Assembly (NCBI RefSeq): GCF_045062745.1
Contig: NZ_JBJGED010000009.1
Coordinates: forward strand, 124,001 to 188,000
Origin: Paenibacillus_AA sp045062745
GTDB lineage: Bacteria; Bacillota; Bacilli; Paenibacillales; NBRC-103111
Reading direction: 5' to 3'
Length of the DNA stretch: 64,000 nucleotides
The notes under the pieces are model-generated. The model searched no databases. It was not told the DNA's origin and saw nothing but the letters and a program-made list of their open reading frames with translations. Positions 17,261 to 26,122 of this stretch are shown one piece after another (positions within the stretch are counted from its first letter, which is position 1; every line of letters begins with the position of its first letter). The translations under genes were made by a program, and so were the position numbers.

Positions 17261-18073
17261 CTTCTCACTTGAAGCGAACAACTGCTTGGCGTACGCCAAA
17301 TCCTCCGCAACGTAGCGGTCCACGTGCGCCTCCTCATCGTACTCGGCGGTCAGGCACACGACACCGCTGTAGCTACGCGCCTGGAGATACGCCGCCACCG
17401 CGGGCCAGGAAGCCATCCCTTCGCGGCCGGTCGTGAACCGGAGCTTCCACTCCGCATGCGGCGCATCCGGACGGTCGGCCCGGACGTAGCACGCGTTCTT
17501 GAGGTTGACCATACAGAGATGCAACCAGACCATGTCAAGCCCGATCTCCGGCCCTTCCCCGCGCAGCCCGTCGTGCCCCGCGTCCCAGATCGCCCCAAAG
17601 CGGAGCGGATCGGTGTGTTCCAGGAAGCGAAGCAAGCCGGCGGACGTTTTCACGCGGGTACGCCCGACGTGCTGCTGGATGCCGACCTTCACCCCGTACC
17701 GCTCACAAAGCGGGTGAAGACCCTCCAGATACGCCCGGATGCGCTTCTCCGATTCCCAGTAGCCTTCCCGGAAATCGATGTCCAGCATGATGCGGATGAC
17801 AGGGATGCCTGCCTCCGCGCAGGCGGCAAACACCGGCTCGTCGGTCGGCCCGGCGATGCTGTAGATCCGCAGCCCCGCGTCCGCGAACTCGCGACTCCAG
17901 GCGGGGAGCAGCTGCATGACTTTCGAAGGCTCCACCTGGAAGCCGTCTCTCACGGGCAGCTCAATACCGTCGAATCCGAATGCGTGCACTTTCTCCGCCA
18001 ACCGAGCCGCCGGTTCCGACGGCCACGGCTTGGTGAAAACCGAAAACTCAACTCGGCTTCGCTGCCGCTCCAT
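17249..18073 (-). CDS. Sugar phosphate isomerase/epimerase-like TIM barrel protein
   Basis: Xylose-isomerase-like TIM barrel (COG1082 type), 274 residues. The start ATG 18073 follows GGAGGAGG and overlaps the end of the nitrilase-family gene by 26 bases. Family features are the opening GFDGIELPVRDGF (about 35), a metal-site Asp/Glu set including IRMLDIDFREGYW, AIWDAGHDGL with the conserved Asp-x-x-His, and a final TAEYDEE. Such enzymes isomerise or epimerise keto sugars or inositol derivatives using a divalent metal. As the last gene of a polysaccharide operon it likely handles the monosaccharide product. Confidence 0.8.
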   Translation of the reverse strand: MERQRSRVEFSVFTKPWPSEPAARLAEKVHAFGFDGIELPVRDGFQVEPSKVMQLLPAWSREFADAGLRIYSIAGPTDEPVFAACAEAGIPVIRIMLDIDFREGYWESEKRIRAYLEGLHPLCERYGVKVGIQQHVGRTRVKTSAGLLRFLEHTDPLRFGAIWDAGHDGLRGEGPEIGLDMVWLHLCMVNLKNACYVRADRPDAPHAEWKLRFTTGREGMASWPAVAAYLQARSYSGVVCLTAEYDEEAHVDRYVAEDLAYAKQLFASSEKPSG

Positions 18074-18983
18074 CGTTCTTCGCCTCCTCCGTCCATTCGA
18101 TCTCGTCCCAATCCCGCTCGGCCACCGGCTCCAACAATGGTCCATAGGCTCGCGTATTGCGGGTCTTGAGCAGATAAGGCTTGATCATCTCGCAGCCGCC
18201 CTTCACCGCCCGGATATTCGTCAGCACCGGCCGGTCTAGGTCGACCTCGACGACGCGATGTGTGCCGTATTCCTCGACTTTGCACAGCACTTCTCCGTCC
18301 GGCGCGATTAGGCCCGTATAGACGAAGTAATCTCCATGTACGGGGGAATGTAGGCAACACGGGGCAACATAAACGGAATTGTCCAGCGCACGGGCTCGCG
18401 TCTTGATCTCCCACCCGGGATTCAGCGTATCGCCGAACAGCGGGTACAGGATAAGCTCCGCCCCGCGCAGCGCCAAGATCCGGGCCGTCTCCGCATAGTA
18501 ATTGTCGAAGCAGATCATAATGCCCACGCGGCCGAAATCCAGGTCGAACACGGGAAAGTCCGTGCCCGCCGTCAGCTTCTCCTTCTCCCGCCGCGTCAGG
18601 TGCACCTTCCGATACCGGCCGATCTCCTGCCCGCTCCGGTCCAGAATATATGAGGTGTTGTACAGGTTGCCGGCTTCATCCACCTCGTTGTCCCACGGGA
18701 CGACATAGGCGGCGTACTTGCGGGCCAGCTCGGCACACCGTTGCTTATACACCTCCGAATACCGGGCCACGAGCTCCCGCCTCGGAATATGCCGCACATT
18801 CTTGTATTGGTACGTCTCCGGCATAAACACGAGATCCGCCCCGTCGCGCAGGCAGCGCTCCGCAAGCTCCAGCAGCTCCTCCAGGCAGGACTCGACTGTC
18901 ACCTCAGGGCCGTACTGGGCATCGACTTGAATGAGTCCGAGCTTCACCTTGCGGCCGCCAGAACGTTCCGATTGACTACGCAT
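18048..18983 (-). CDS. Carbon-nitrogen hydrolase (nitrilase superfamily)
   Basis: Cytosolic amidase-type enzyme, 311 residues, with the complete Glu-Lys-Cys triad: Glu56 in FMPETYQYK, Lys126 in GRYRKVHLT and Cys158 in IMICFDNYY. Members hydrolyse amides, N-carbamoyl groups or nitriles. In a sugar-degradation operon it may remove an amide or carbamoyl substituent, which is inference. It follows the dehydrogenase gene with a 28-base gap and its end overlaps the next gene. Confidence 0.85.
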   Translation of the reverse strand: MRSQSERSGGRKVKLGLIQVDAQYGPEVTVESCLEELLELAERCLRDGADLVFMPETYQYKNVRHIPRRELVARYSEVYKQRCAELARKYAAYVVPWDNEVDEAGNLYNTSYILDRSGQEIGRYRKVHLTRREKEKLTAGTDFPVFDLDFGRVGIMICFDNYYAETARILALRGAELILYPLFGDTLNPGWEIKTRARALDNSVYVAPCCLHSPVHGDYFVYTGLIAPDGEVLCKVEEYGTHRVVEVDLDRPVLTNIRAVKGGCEMIKPYLLKTRNTRAYGPLLEPVAERDWDEIEWTEEAKNDGAAAKPS

Positions 18984-19011
18984 CGCTCTCCCTCTCCTTT
19001 GTCAGCGGAGC

Positions 19012-20010
19012 CTAAGCCATTACGGCCCAGGCTTGCGCTTTGATTTCGTATCTCGTCGTCTCGCCCCGCTCTGCGCGCAGCACGTCCAGCAGCACTTCCT
19101 CCATCAGGCTGAGGCACCCTTCCACGGTCATGCCGGCGATATGCGGAGTGAGCAGCACATGGTCCAACCCGAACAGCGGATGATCCGGCTGAGGTGGCTC
19201 CTGCTGAAGCACATCAAGCGCCGCAACGAAGCGACCTGTGGCGAGCTCCGCCGTCAGCGCGGCCTCGTCCAGCACCGCTCCCCGCGAGGAGTTGATGAAG
19301 ATCGCGCCGTCCGGAATGAGGCGCAGCAGCTCGGCGGTCAGGAGACCTTTCGTCTCCGGCAGCGAAGGCGCGTGCACCGAAATGATAGGGCACTGCATCA
19401 CGTCCTCGAGCGACACGATCACGACCCCCAGCTGCTCGGCCGCAGCGGGGGACAAAAACGGATCATACACCCGAATGTGCACACCAAACGGCTGAAGCAG
19501 ATCGATGAACGCCCGGGCGGTAGAGCTCGCCGACACGATGCCGACAGTCTGGTCCCGCAGCTCCCGGCCGAGTGCGCCGTTCTTCCAGAGGCCGCTCCGT
19601 ACCTGGGCGTCCATCTGCGGGAACCGCCACAGCAAGTGCAGGAGGGCCGCCAGACAGTACTCGCCCACGGACCGGGCGATACGCGGCGCCGCCGAGAACA
19701 GGCGCACCCGCCCCGACTCGAGGACGTTGTCCGGCACGCGGCGCTTGAGTGTCCCGGCCGCATGTGCGATGTACCGCAGCCGTGGAGCCTCTCGCAGCAG
19801 CTCCTCGGTCAGCAACGGCGAGCCCCAGCTGGTAAGAATCAGCTCCGCGTCGGAGAGCAGGGGAGAGAGCTGCTCCGGCGTATAATCGGCGCCGGTCTCG
19901 TTCCAGACCGGATCGCACTCCTGTTCCAGCAAGCGGCGGCAAGCCGTCGAACAAACCATATCCAGCCTGGCAGCAGGCGGCAGAACTAAGGCTTTCAGCT
20001 TCCGACTCAT
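19012..20010 (-). CDS. D-2-hydroxyacid dehydrogenase family protein
   Basis: NAD(P)-dependent oxidoreductase fold, 332 residues. The catalytic Arg243 (NSSRGAVLDE), Glu271 (LQQEPP) and His290 (LTPHIAG) are present. The usual nucleotide-binding GxGxxG is replaced by GIVSASSTA at 157-165, so the glycines that contact the dinucleotide are mostly missing. This may be a subfamily variant rather than a dead enzyme, because the catalytic residues are kept. The start overlaps the stop codon of the GH42-like gene by four bases (ATGA). Confidence 0.82.
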   Translation of the reverse strand: MSRKLKALVLPPAARLDMVCSTACRRLLEQECDPVWNETGADYTPEQLSPLLSDAELILTSWGSPLLTEELLREAPRLRYIAHAAGTLKRRVPDNVLESGRVRLFSAAPRIARSVGEYCLAALLHLLWRFPQMDAQVRSGLWKNGALGRELRDQTVGIVSASSTARAFIDLLQPFGVHIRVYDPFLSPAAAEQLGVVIVSLEDVMQCPIISVHAPSLPETKGLLTAELLRLIPDGAIFINSSRGAVLDEAALTAELATGRFVAALDVLQQEPPQPDHPLFGLDHVLLTPHIAGMTVEGCLSLMEEVLLDVLRAERGETTRYEIKAQAWAVMA

Positions 20011-22142
20011 CGAGCGTCACTCTCCTTTTTCACTGTAGGTCTCAAGGTCAGGCGGTAAATCACCACATCCCGGCCGGATACCGTCACCGGCAGGCTCTTG
20101 CTTCCGGCATGCGGTCCCGGCACGACTGCCGTAGCATTTCCGCCAGTCACATTGACAACCGAATCCACCTGCATAGAGGCGTCGGTCCATTCAACCTCGG
20201 AGCGGATTTCCGCGTCGGTGTAGTTGAAGACGAAGAGCAGCAGGCCGTCCTCGCCCCTGAGCGTGCAGGCCTTCAACTCAGGATGATTGACGGAGTAGCG
20301 GGAGAGACCCAGCTCCTCGTTCAGCCCGCGCAGCCACTGCAGCACACCCGGTTTAGGCTCCCGATAGTAGCCGTACCAGAGCATGGTTGAGATGTAGATA
20401 ATCCGCCCTCGGCCCACAGGGGAGATGAGCACGGCCGGATCTCCGTCGCTATAACGCCCTCGGACCTCGACCTCGGGGCTTTCCAGCTTCAGCAGCTTTC
20501 GTTCAAAGAAGCCCGCCAGCTCGCCGCCGTCGGCTTCGCCACCCTCCGAATCCAGCGTAATGTCCAGCCCCAGAGGATCGATATCAATCAGCCGATAGCC
20601 GAGCTGCGCGTTCAGCGCCCCGCCGGGCGAGTTCTCGTTCAACCAGCCGTCCTCACGTAGCTCGCCGAACTTGCCGTCCGCCACGACCGTGCCGCCCTGC
20701 TCGGCATAACGCTGCAGTGCTGCGGCAAGCTCGGGCCCGACCGCCAGCTGATTCGTGAGGAACAGGGCGCGATACGCGTCCGCCCGCCCATCAATTACGT
20801 CTTCAGGCGTCACATATTTGACCGCGATATTCAGCTCATACAGGCACTCGAACAAGCCCGCCAGCGAGTCCAGGTAGATGCCGGCTTCGTGCGGAACCGA
20901 AAGCGTGAAGGCTTTGGTGAAATCGTGCGTCAGCTTGTCATACACGATGGCGACACGCGGCACTTCCGGCTCGTAGGAGGTAAACGCATCCTCGTGGGCC
21001 TCAAGCACCCGCGCGATTTCCTCGGCCGCATGCGCGCGGGGAGTTGGCCGCCCTGCTGCATCCACCAACCCTCGGCCGGCGGTTTGAAGGCCCTTGAGGA
21101 ACGGATCCCATTTCCAATAAATGAGTCCCTTCGCTCCATGGGAGATCGCTTCCCAGGTCCACCATTTGAGCTCATGCGGGTACACGAGGCTGTTCGGATT
21201 GAACATATTGCGGTGATGGCTCTGCAGCTCGGAGATCCAGAACCGGCCGGACTTCACGGCCGAGTGGACGCCGACGAACGTTTGCCAGCGCTTGTAGGCC
21301 GGGGTGCCGGCCAAATTCTCTTTGGGATAAAAGGAAATGCCGTACTCGTCCACATTCGCCGCCGCATTCCAGTCGTCGTGAGGGCGGGAGTAGAACTGGT
21401 CGGTAGCCAGCATCGAATTGATGTTATCCGCGATGGTCGGCCGGTCCGGATCCTCCTCCTTTACATAGCCGCGCCATTCGTTCAGGATCATGCCGACATT
21501 CGCTTTGCGGAACTGCTGCCAATCGACGAGAGGCATGACGCTCGGCCACAGCCAAGTGGTGTACTCCACCTGCTCCCAGCCCTCATACGCGCGATCCCAT
21601 ACCTCGTTCAGCCGCTCAAGACTGCCGTACTTGCTCCGCAGCCAGTCCCGGAACACCTGCAGCGTGAAGCGGTCATAAGAAGTGAACATCGTTTCATTCC
21701 AAATATCATAGCCGTACAGGGCCGGATAGCTCTTGTACGCGCGGGCGATCGAAGTAAAGTTGCGGCGGATGAGCGTCTTCACATCCGGGTGGTTGTAGTT
21801 CAAATATTCGAACACGACACTATCGCGCTTGGCGGTGCCGTCCGCTTTCCGGGCGTAGTACTCTTCCCGCATCAGGAAATCCGGAGCGTATTCAAGCGCG
21901 GTGATTTGCCCCGCCAGCTCCATGATCACCTTCATCCCGAGCGACTCCGCATGCTTCAGGATGTCGATCCCGGTCTGGAACGGATAATTCGCATTCGCCT
22001 TGCTCTCCCACCAAAAAACCGCCGGCCAGACGACGACGAAATTCATGCCGCAAGCATGCATCGCCTCCAGCTTGGACCGAATGTCCTCCGGGGTGAACTC
22101 CCGTTGAATTTTTAACACCGCTCCATAAGGAAATGAGTTCAT
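20007..22142 (-). CDS. GH42-like beta-galactosidase family glycosidase
   Basis: Large TIM-barrel glycosidase of 711 residues without a signal peptide. The acid/base candidate is Glu150 (YGYDIWNE) and the nucleophile candidate Glu305 (FWISELQ). A trimerisation-like domain follows at about 390-600 and a beta domain ends the protein, as in GH42. It would act in the cytosol on imported oligosaccharides, for example beta-galactosides from pectin side chains; specificity is not certain. ATG 22142 follows AGAAGGAGC; an upstream in-frame start at 22253 has no conserved sequence. Confidence 0.8.
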   Translation of the reverse strand: MNSFPYGAVLKIQREFTPEDIRSKLEAMHACGMNFVVVWPAVFWWESKANANYPFQTGIDILKHAESLGMKVIMELAGQITALEYAPDFLMREEYYARKADGTAKRDSVVFEYLNYNHPDVKTLIRRNFTSIARAYKSYPALYGYDIWNETMFTSYDRFTLQVFRDWLRSKYGSLERLNEVWDRAYEGWEQVEYTTWLWPSVMPLVDWQQFRKANVGMILNEWRGYVKEEDPDRPTIADNINSMLATDQFYSRPHDDWNAAANVDEYGISFYPKENLAGTPAYKRWQTFVGVHSAVKSGRFWISELQSHHRNMFNPNSLVYPHELKWWTWEAISHGAKGLIYWKWDPFLKGLQTAGRGLVDAAGRPTPRAHAAEEIARVLEAHEDAFTSYEPEVPRVAIVYDKLTHDFTKAFTLSVPHEAGIYLDSLAGLFECLYELNIAVKYVTPEDVIDGRADAYRALFLTNQLAVGPELAAALQRYAEQGGTVVADGKFGELREDGWLNENSPGGALNAQLGYRLIDIDPLGLDITLDSEGGEADGGELAGFFERKLLKLESPEVEVRGRYSDGDPAVLISPVGRGRIIYISTMLWYGYYREPKPGVLQWLRGLNEELGLSRYSVNHPELKACTLRGEDGLLLFVFNYTDAEIRSEVEWTDASMQVDSVVNVTGGNATAVVPGPHAGSKSLPVTVSGRDVVIYRLTLRPTVKKESDAR

Positions 22143-22186
22143 GTTTGTGCTCCTTCTGTAAGTCTCCTGGATGTCCAAAGTCCGAA

Positions 22187-23386
22187 TCAAGTCAAAATCG
22201 TCCAAAGCCGCGCCATCGCAATCGCCGGATTGTGGCCCGAATAATCGCGGCACGGCACATTGTAATCGGTATACGGCTTGCGCTGCAGCTCGAGCTGCTC
22301 GCCCCGATGCGGGTGGTAAAACTCCCAGACCGTACCGGTCCGGTCGTACTGCTCGGCGGTGGCGTCGAGCGCCTTCTCCAGCAGCTTCACGGCAGCGTCA
22401 CGACGCCCATATCGGGCACATCCGCGGGCAGCCCAATACGTCATGCTGTTCCAGGTCGGGCCGCGCCACATCCGCAGCTCGAAGCCCGGGTCCTCCAGAC
22501 TGACGGCCGGAATCGGGTGCTCGGTGAAAAAGCGGCGCGGATTCAGCAGATGCTCGTCAATGACGGCATTCGCCTGCTCGGCGCGGGCCGCACCCACGAC
22601 GACCGGCCACATGCCGTCCATCGTCTGGCGGCGCAGCTCAGGCGCCCGCACCGACCAGCTGTCGTAGAAGAAGCCTGCATCCGGCGCATACAGCTCCTCG
22701 CGGATGAACGCCCCGAGCTTCTCCGCCCGCACGGTCCAGCGTTCCGCCTCTTCTCGGCGTCCCAGCAGCTCCGCCCATAACCCGGCATACCGGTACATCT
22801 GATACACATGACAGGTGGCGTCAATGCAGGCGAACGCACCGGTGCGGATCGAATCGTAGCGCACCCCGTCGTCGATGCCGCTCTCCCACGAATGATTCAG
22901 AATATCGGTATAATAATAACCTTCGCCCTCCGCCTTGCGCTTCGTTTCGAACCAGCCGATCTGACGGATCAGCGGCTCGTAGCAAGCCTCGATCAGCGTC
23001 CGATCACCGTGAAGCTCATAATGATCGTGCACGGCCAGCGGCCACACAGGCGGATTGCCCACCGTCGTGCTCCACCGAACCTGATTCTGCCACAGCCAGA
23101 TCGTGCCGGGCACGTGCCCGTCCGCTCCCTGCAGCGCCAAATTGTTCAACAGCTGGTGCCCGGCATGCTCCGGCTCGTAGGGCAAGGAATCGAGCACTTG
23201 GTGGATCAGATCCCAATGCCCGAAGGCCGGACTGGCAAAATAACCGATCCCGATCTCCTCCCACGGATACGGGAACGGGGCGCTGGCCGGATGCGTGTTC
23301 CTCTCGTGCAGCTCCGCCGCATACCGCAGCATCGGTCGCCATTCCGGCTTGCCCAGCCGGGCCGTCTCTCGAATCAATTGTTGCAT
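22187..23386 (-). CDS. (alpha/alpha)6-barrel glycosidase, GH63/trehalase-like (MGH1)
   Basis: Cytosolic 399-residue protein of the trehalase/GH63-like fold. Key blocks are HWDLIHQVLDSL near 57, VGNPPVWPLAVHDHY near 109, the catalytic-type WESGIDD at 167-173 and RGPTWNSMTYWAARG near the C-terminus. The family cleaves alpha-glycosidic bonds by inversion. It lies between the dockerin pectate lyase and the GH42-like gene, with a GGAGGG ribosome site before ATG 23386. Confidence 0.82.
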   Translation of the reverse strand: MQQLIRETARLGKPEWRPMLRYAAELHERNTHPASAPFPYPWEEIGIGYFASPAFGHWDLIHQVLDSLPYEPEHAGHQLLNNLALQGADGHVPGTIWLWQNQVRWSTTVGNPPVWPLAVHDHYELHGDRTLIEACYEPLIRQIGWFETKRKAEGEGYYYTDILNHSWESGIDDGVRYDSIRTGAFACIDATCHVYQMYRYAGLWAELLGRREEAERWTVRAEKLGAFIREELYAPDAGFFYDSWSVRAPELRRQTMDGMWPVVVGAARAEQANAVIDEHLLNPRRFFTEHPIPAVSLEDPGFELRMWRGPTWNSMTYWAARGCARYGRRDAAVKLLEKALDATAEQYDRTGTVWEFYHPHRGEQLELQRKPYTDYNVPCRDYSGHNPAIAMARLWTILT

Positions 23387-23404
23387 CGTACCCTCCGTAT
23401 AGAC

Positions 23405-23451
23405 CCGGCAAGAGGAGGACCCGCGGCGCTTCGCGCGGATCCTCCTGCCGG
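23405..23451 (-). promoter_or_regulatory. Intra-operon hairpin after pectate lyase gene
   Basis: CCGGCA (23405-23410) pairs with TGCCGG (23446-23451), and inside it AGGAGGA pairs with TCCTCCT and CCGCG with CGCGG. It starts 7 bases past the stop codon of the secreted lyase and ends 18 bases before the next gene, with no T-run. It probably sets different stabilities for the two parts of the message. Confidence 0.6.
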
Positions 23452-23457
23452 TTGATC

Positions 23458-26109
23458 TTAGTGCCCTCGACCGAGCTTGATGGCCACGAGGGTGACATCC
23501 TTGTGATCGACCACGAGATCGCCGTTCACATCGGCCGCCTTCACGGTCTCCCAGTTCGGGTTGGTGCTGGTCTTGCCTAGGTTCGAGACGACCTGGAGCA
23601 GATCCGTTACATTCACCTTGCCGTCGCCGTTCACATCTTCCGGAAGACGCTCGATGAGCCGGTCTTCGAACGCGGCCACGGCAGCCTGCAGGGTCGCGAC
23701 GGCGGCGTCGATCTGCGCTTGAGTCGCAGCCGGATCGTCCGCCACCGCCTGTGCGGCGGCGATTGCCGTCTGCAGCGCGCTCTTGGCGCCCGCCTCGTAT
23801 TGCCCCGGCAGCGTGCCTTCCACCGCCGCGTCGTACTTGGCCTGGGCGTCGGCGATCGCCGCCACCAGCGCCGTCTTGCTGATCACAGCCACCGTGAACG
23901 TGGTGACCGCCGGAGTGCCGATGCCGCCGTCATACACGGAGGCGGTCACGGTATACGTGCCGTTCGTGAACGGGACGCCAGCGATCGGCAGCGACCATGT
24001 GTCGTCGACGGGGTTGAAGTTGAAATACGCGCTCCCGTAGGCCGGCGCGGAAGACTCGAACCGGTTCGTCGCCGGATTCAAGTACTTCTGCGTCGCCTGC
24101 TGCAGAATCGACACCCGGATATCGGCGATCGCCGCATTGTTCGAGTCGGCGTCGACCGCCGTGCCGGAGACGACCGCCGGCAGCTCCGTCAGGACAGCGC
24201 CGTCCGCCGGTGCCGTGATCGCCGCCTTCCCGTTGCCAAGCGTCGGGACGGCCTTGATGATCGGGAGGTACAGCACATTCACAGTGTTCCCGTTCGGGCC
24301 GAGCGTCACCGTCGAGCCGGCCGGGTAGCGGCGGTGGAACAAGCTGTACGTGATGATCGACGGGCTCGACACCGTGAGGTCTTCACCCGTGTCGGTCCAG
24401 TCTGCGAGCAGCCAAGCCGGCTTCACGGTCATCCGGTCGTCGAACGCCAGGTACACGTCGGACTCGACGGCCACCTTGAAGCTGGACAGCGGATTGCCCG
24501 TAAACGTCTTGGAATTGTTCGCCACCATGATCCAGTCGCTGCCGACGATATCGGCCGGGATCGTCTCGAACCGGAAAGCTCGGTCCGTATACGTCAGATC
24601 GCCGGGCTGCAGGTTGGACATAATAGCCCATGTCGCGGCACCCGAAGCGCCCGGAGCGACGGTCAGCTCCGAAACGTTCTTGGACGGCACCGGCACCGGA
24701 GCCGGTTCTTCCTCCGGTTCGCCGTCCTCCGGCGCGATGAGCGGCGGCTCGGCGCCGCGCCCTTCCACGTAAGCGGCGTAGGACTCGAGCCATTCCTCCA
24801 AGTTGGTGTAGCCGTCCCCGTCCGCATCCGCGCCCGGGTTCTTGGGGATCACGAGCTTCCGCTCATGGAACGGGACAACCGGCCAGCCGCCGATCTCGGC
24901 GAGCGAATCGACCACCTTGCCCGTGCCGTTCCTGGCGTTCTCGACGATCCGCGTCTCGTAGGGCAGACGGTCGGCCGGCCTCGCTCCGGCGGACGCCAGC
25001 ACCCAGTCCATCACTTGATCGACCGGCTTGACGACGAGGCCCTCGTTCCAAGCCGGCTTCGAGGAAGCCTGAACGGACGACAGCGGCACCGAGGACTTGT
25101 TCGTCGTCAGGTCCCATTGCGAGCTTTCTTGGAAGCCCAGCAGCTTGTTGTTCTCGAGATACACTTGCCCGCCGGAGACGAACGTGTTGGAGATTTCAAT
25201 AACCCCGCGCTCGGAAGCCCAGCTGGCCAAGGAAGGCCCGTTCCTGAAAACATTGCCGATCAGCGTATTTTTCGTGGGCAATCCCCGCTGGGCGGCGAGC
25301 CGGTTGAACGTGTTGATCCGGTCGTAGAATACGTTGTTGACCTCGACGTACTCCTCCGACATTGCATAGGGGAGGCGACCCTCGGCATGGCTGAACAAGC
25401 TGCCGTACATCGTTACGCGTGAGCCCGCCTGGTTGTCGAACACCGGACCGAACCCGTGAGGCGCCGGCTCCGTCGCTCCCTCGTCGATATGGATCGAATC
25501 GTTGAGCGGTTCGGCGCCGATTACATTCTTAAACGTAATGTTCCCCGTCGGTCCCCAGGCCTCGAACAGCTCGTCGACTGACCATGTGAACGTGCAATGG
25601 TCGATCACGATGTTGTCGGGGAAGCCGCCGGCCGCACTGCTGATCTGCAACCCGTCGCGGTTGTTGGACGGAACCGGGCCCGGCTGATCGCCCGGCGCGG
25701 CCCGCAGGTGCTGCAGCAGCACGTCGTGAGTCAGAATGCGGATCGTCGCCCCGCGCAGGAAAATGCCCGGCGATGGGGCCGTCTGACCGGCGATCGTGAC
25801 GTACGGATTCGAGATGTCCAAGTAATTGTTCACCTCGATCGTGCCGGACACGTCGAAGATGATCGTCCTCGGCTCGGTCTGGTTGATTGCGTAGCGCAGC
25901 GTGCCGGGCGTATTCGTATCCGCCAGGCTCGTCACGCGATAAACCTTGCCCCCGCGTCCCGCCGGGGTATCGGTCCCATACCCGGCCGTGTTCGGCAGCA
26001 CCGGGAGGGCGTAGACGGGGACACAGAGCAGGAGCAGGGTTGCGCTCACGAGCATAATCACCGATATTCTTCTAACGGCTTGAAGATAAGAGAGCTTCAA
26101 CTGTGTCAC
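23458..26109 (-). CDS. Secreted pectate lyase with accessory module, FIVAR and dockerin domains
   Basis: Multidomain enzyme of 883 residues starting at GTG 26109. Order: signal peptide ending near PVYA (about 35), right-handed beta-helix lyase to about 440 (TIIFDVSGTI, DNIVIDHCTFTWSVDE), a Glu/Pro linker, a beta-sandwich module shared with the next protein (about 470-620), a further Ig-like region, a FIVAR domain (about 745-815) and a type I dockerin with two calcium loops (DVNGDGKVNVTDL and DVNGDLVVDHKDV). The lyase would cut polygalacturonan by beta-elimination. Dockerins bind cohesins, and none is in the window. Confidence 0.88.
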   Translation of the reverse strand: MTQLKLSYLQAVRRISVIMLVSATLLLLCVPVYALPVLPNTAGYGTDTPAGRGGKVYRVTSLADTNTPGTLRYAINQTEPRTIIFDVSGTIEVNNYLDISNPYVTIAGQTAPSPGIFLRGATIRILTHDVLLQHLRAAPGDQPGPVPSNNRDGLQISSAAGGFPDNIVIDHCTFTWSVDELFEAWGPTGNITFKNVIGAEPLNDSIHIDEGATEPAPHGFGPVFDNQAGSRVTMYGSLFSHAEGRLPYAMSEEYVEVNNVFYDRINTFNRLAAQRGLPTKNTLIGNVFRNGPSLASWASERGVIEISNTFVSGGQVYLENNKLLGFQESSQWDLTTNKSSVPLSSVQASSKPAWNEGLVVKPVDQVMDWVLASAGARPADRLPYETRIVENARNGTGKVVDSLAEIGGWPVVPFHERKLVIPKNPGADADGDGYTNLEEWLESYAAYVEGRGAEPPLIAPEDGEPEEEPAPVPVPSKNVSELTVAPGASGAATWAIMSNLQPGDLTYTDRAFRFETIPADIVGSDWIMVANNSKTFTGNPLSSFKVAVESDVYLAFDDRMTVKPAWLLADWTDTGEDLTVSSPSIITYSLFHRRYPAGSTVTLGPNGNTVNVLYLPIIKAVPTLGNGKAAITAPADGAVLTELPAVVSGTAVDADSNNAAIADIRVSILQQATQKYLNPATNRFESSAPAYGSAYFNFNPVDDTWSLPIAGVPFTNGTYTVTASVYDGGIGTPAVTTFTVAVISKTALVAAIADAQAKYDAAVEGTLPGQYEAGAKSALQTAIAAAQAVADDPAATQAQIDAAVATLQAAVAAFEDRLIERLPEDVNGDGKVNVTDLLQVVSNLGKTSTNPNWETVKAADVNGDLVVDHKDVTLVAIKLGRGH

Positions 26110-26122
26110 CCCATCGATAGGA

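Noticed and set aside
23719..25422. Long plus-strand open frame of 567 codons opposite the dockerin lyase gene
   Set aside because: Arg/His/Asp-rich composition with no domain, and antisense to a clearly conserved pectate lyase. It is a product of high GC content.
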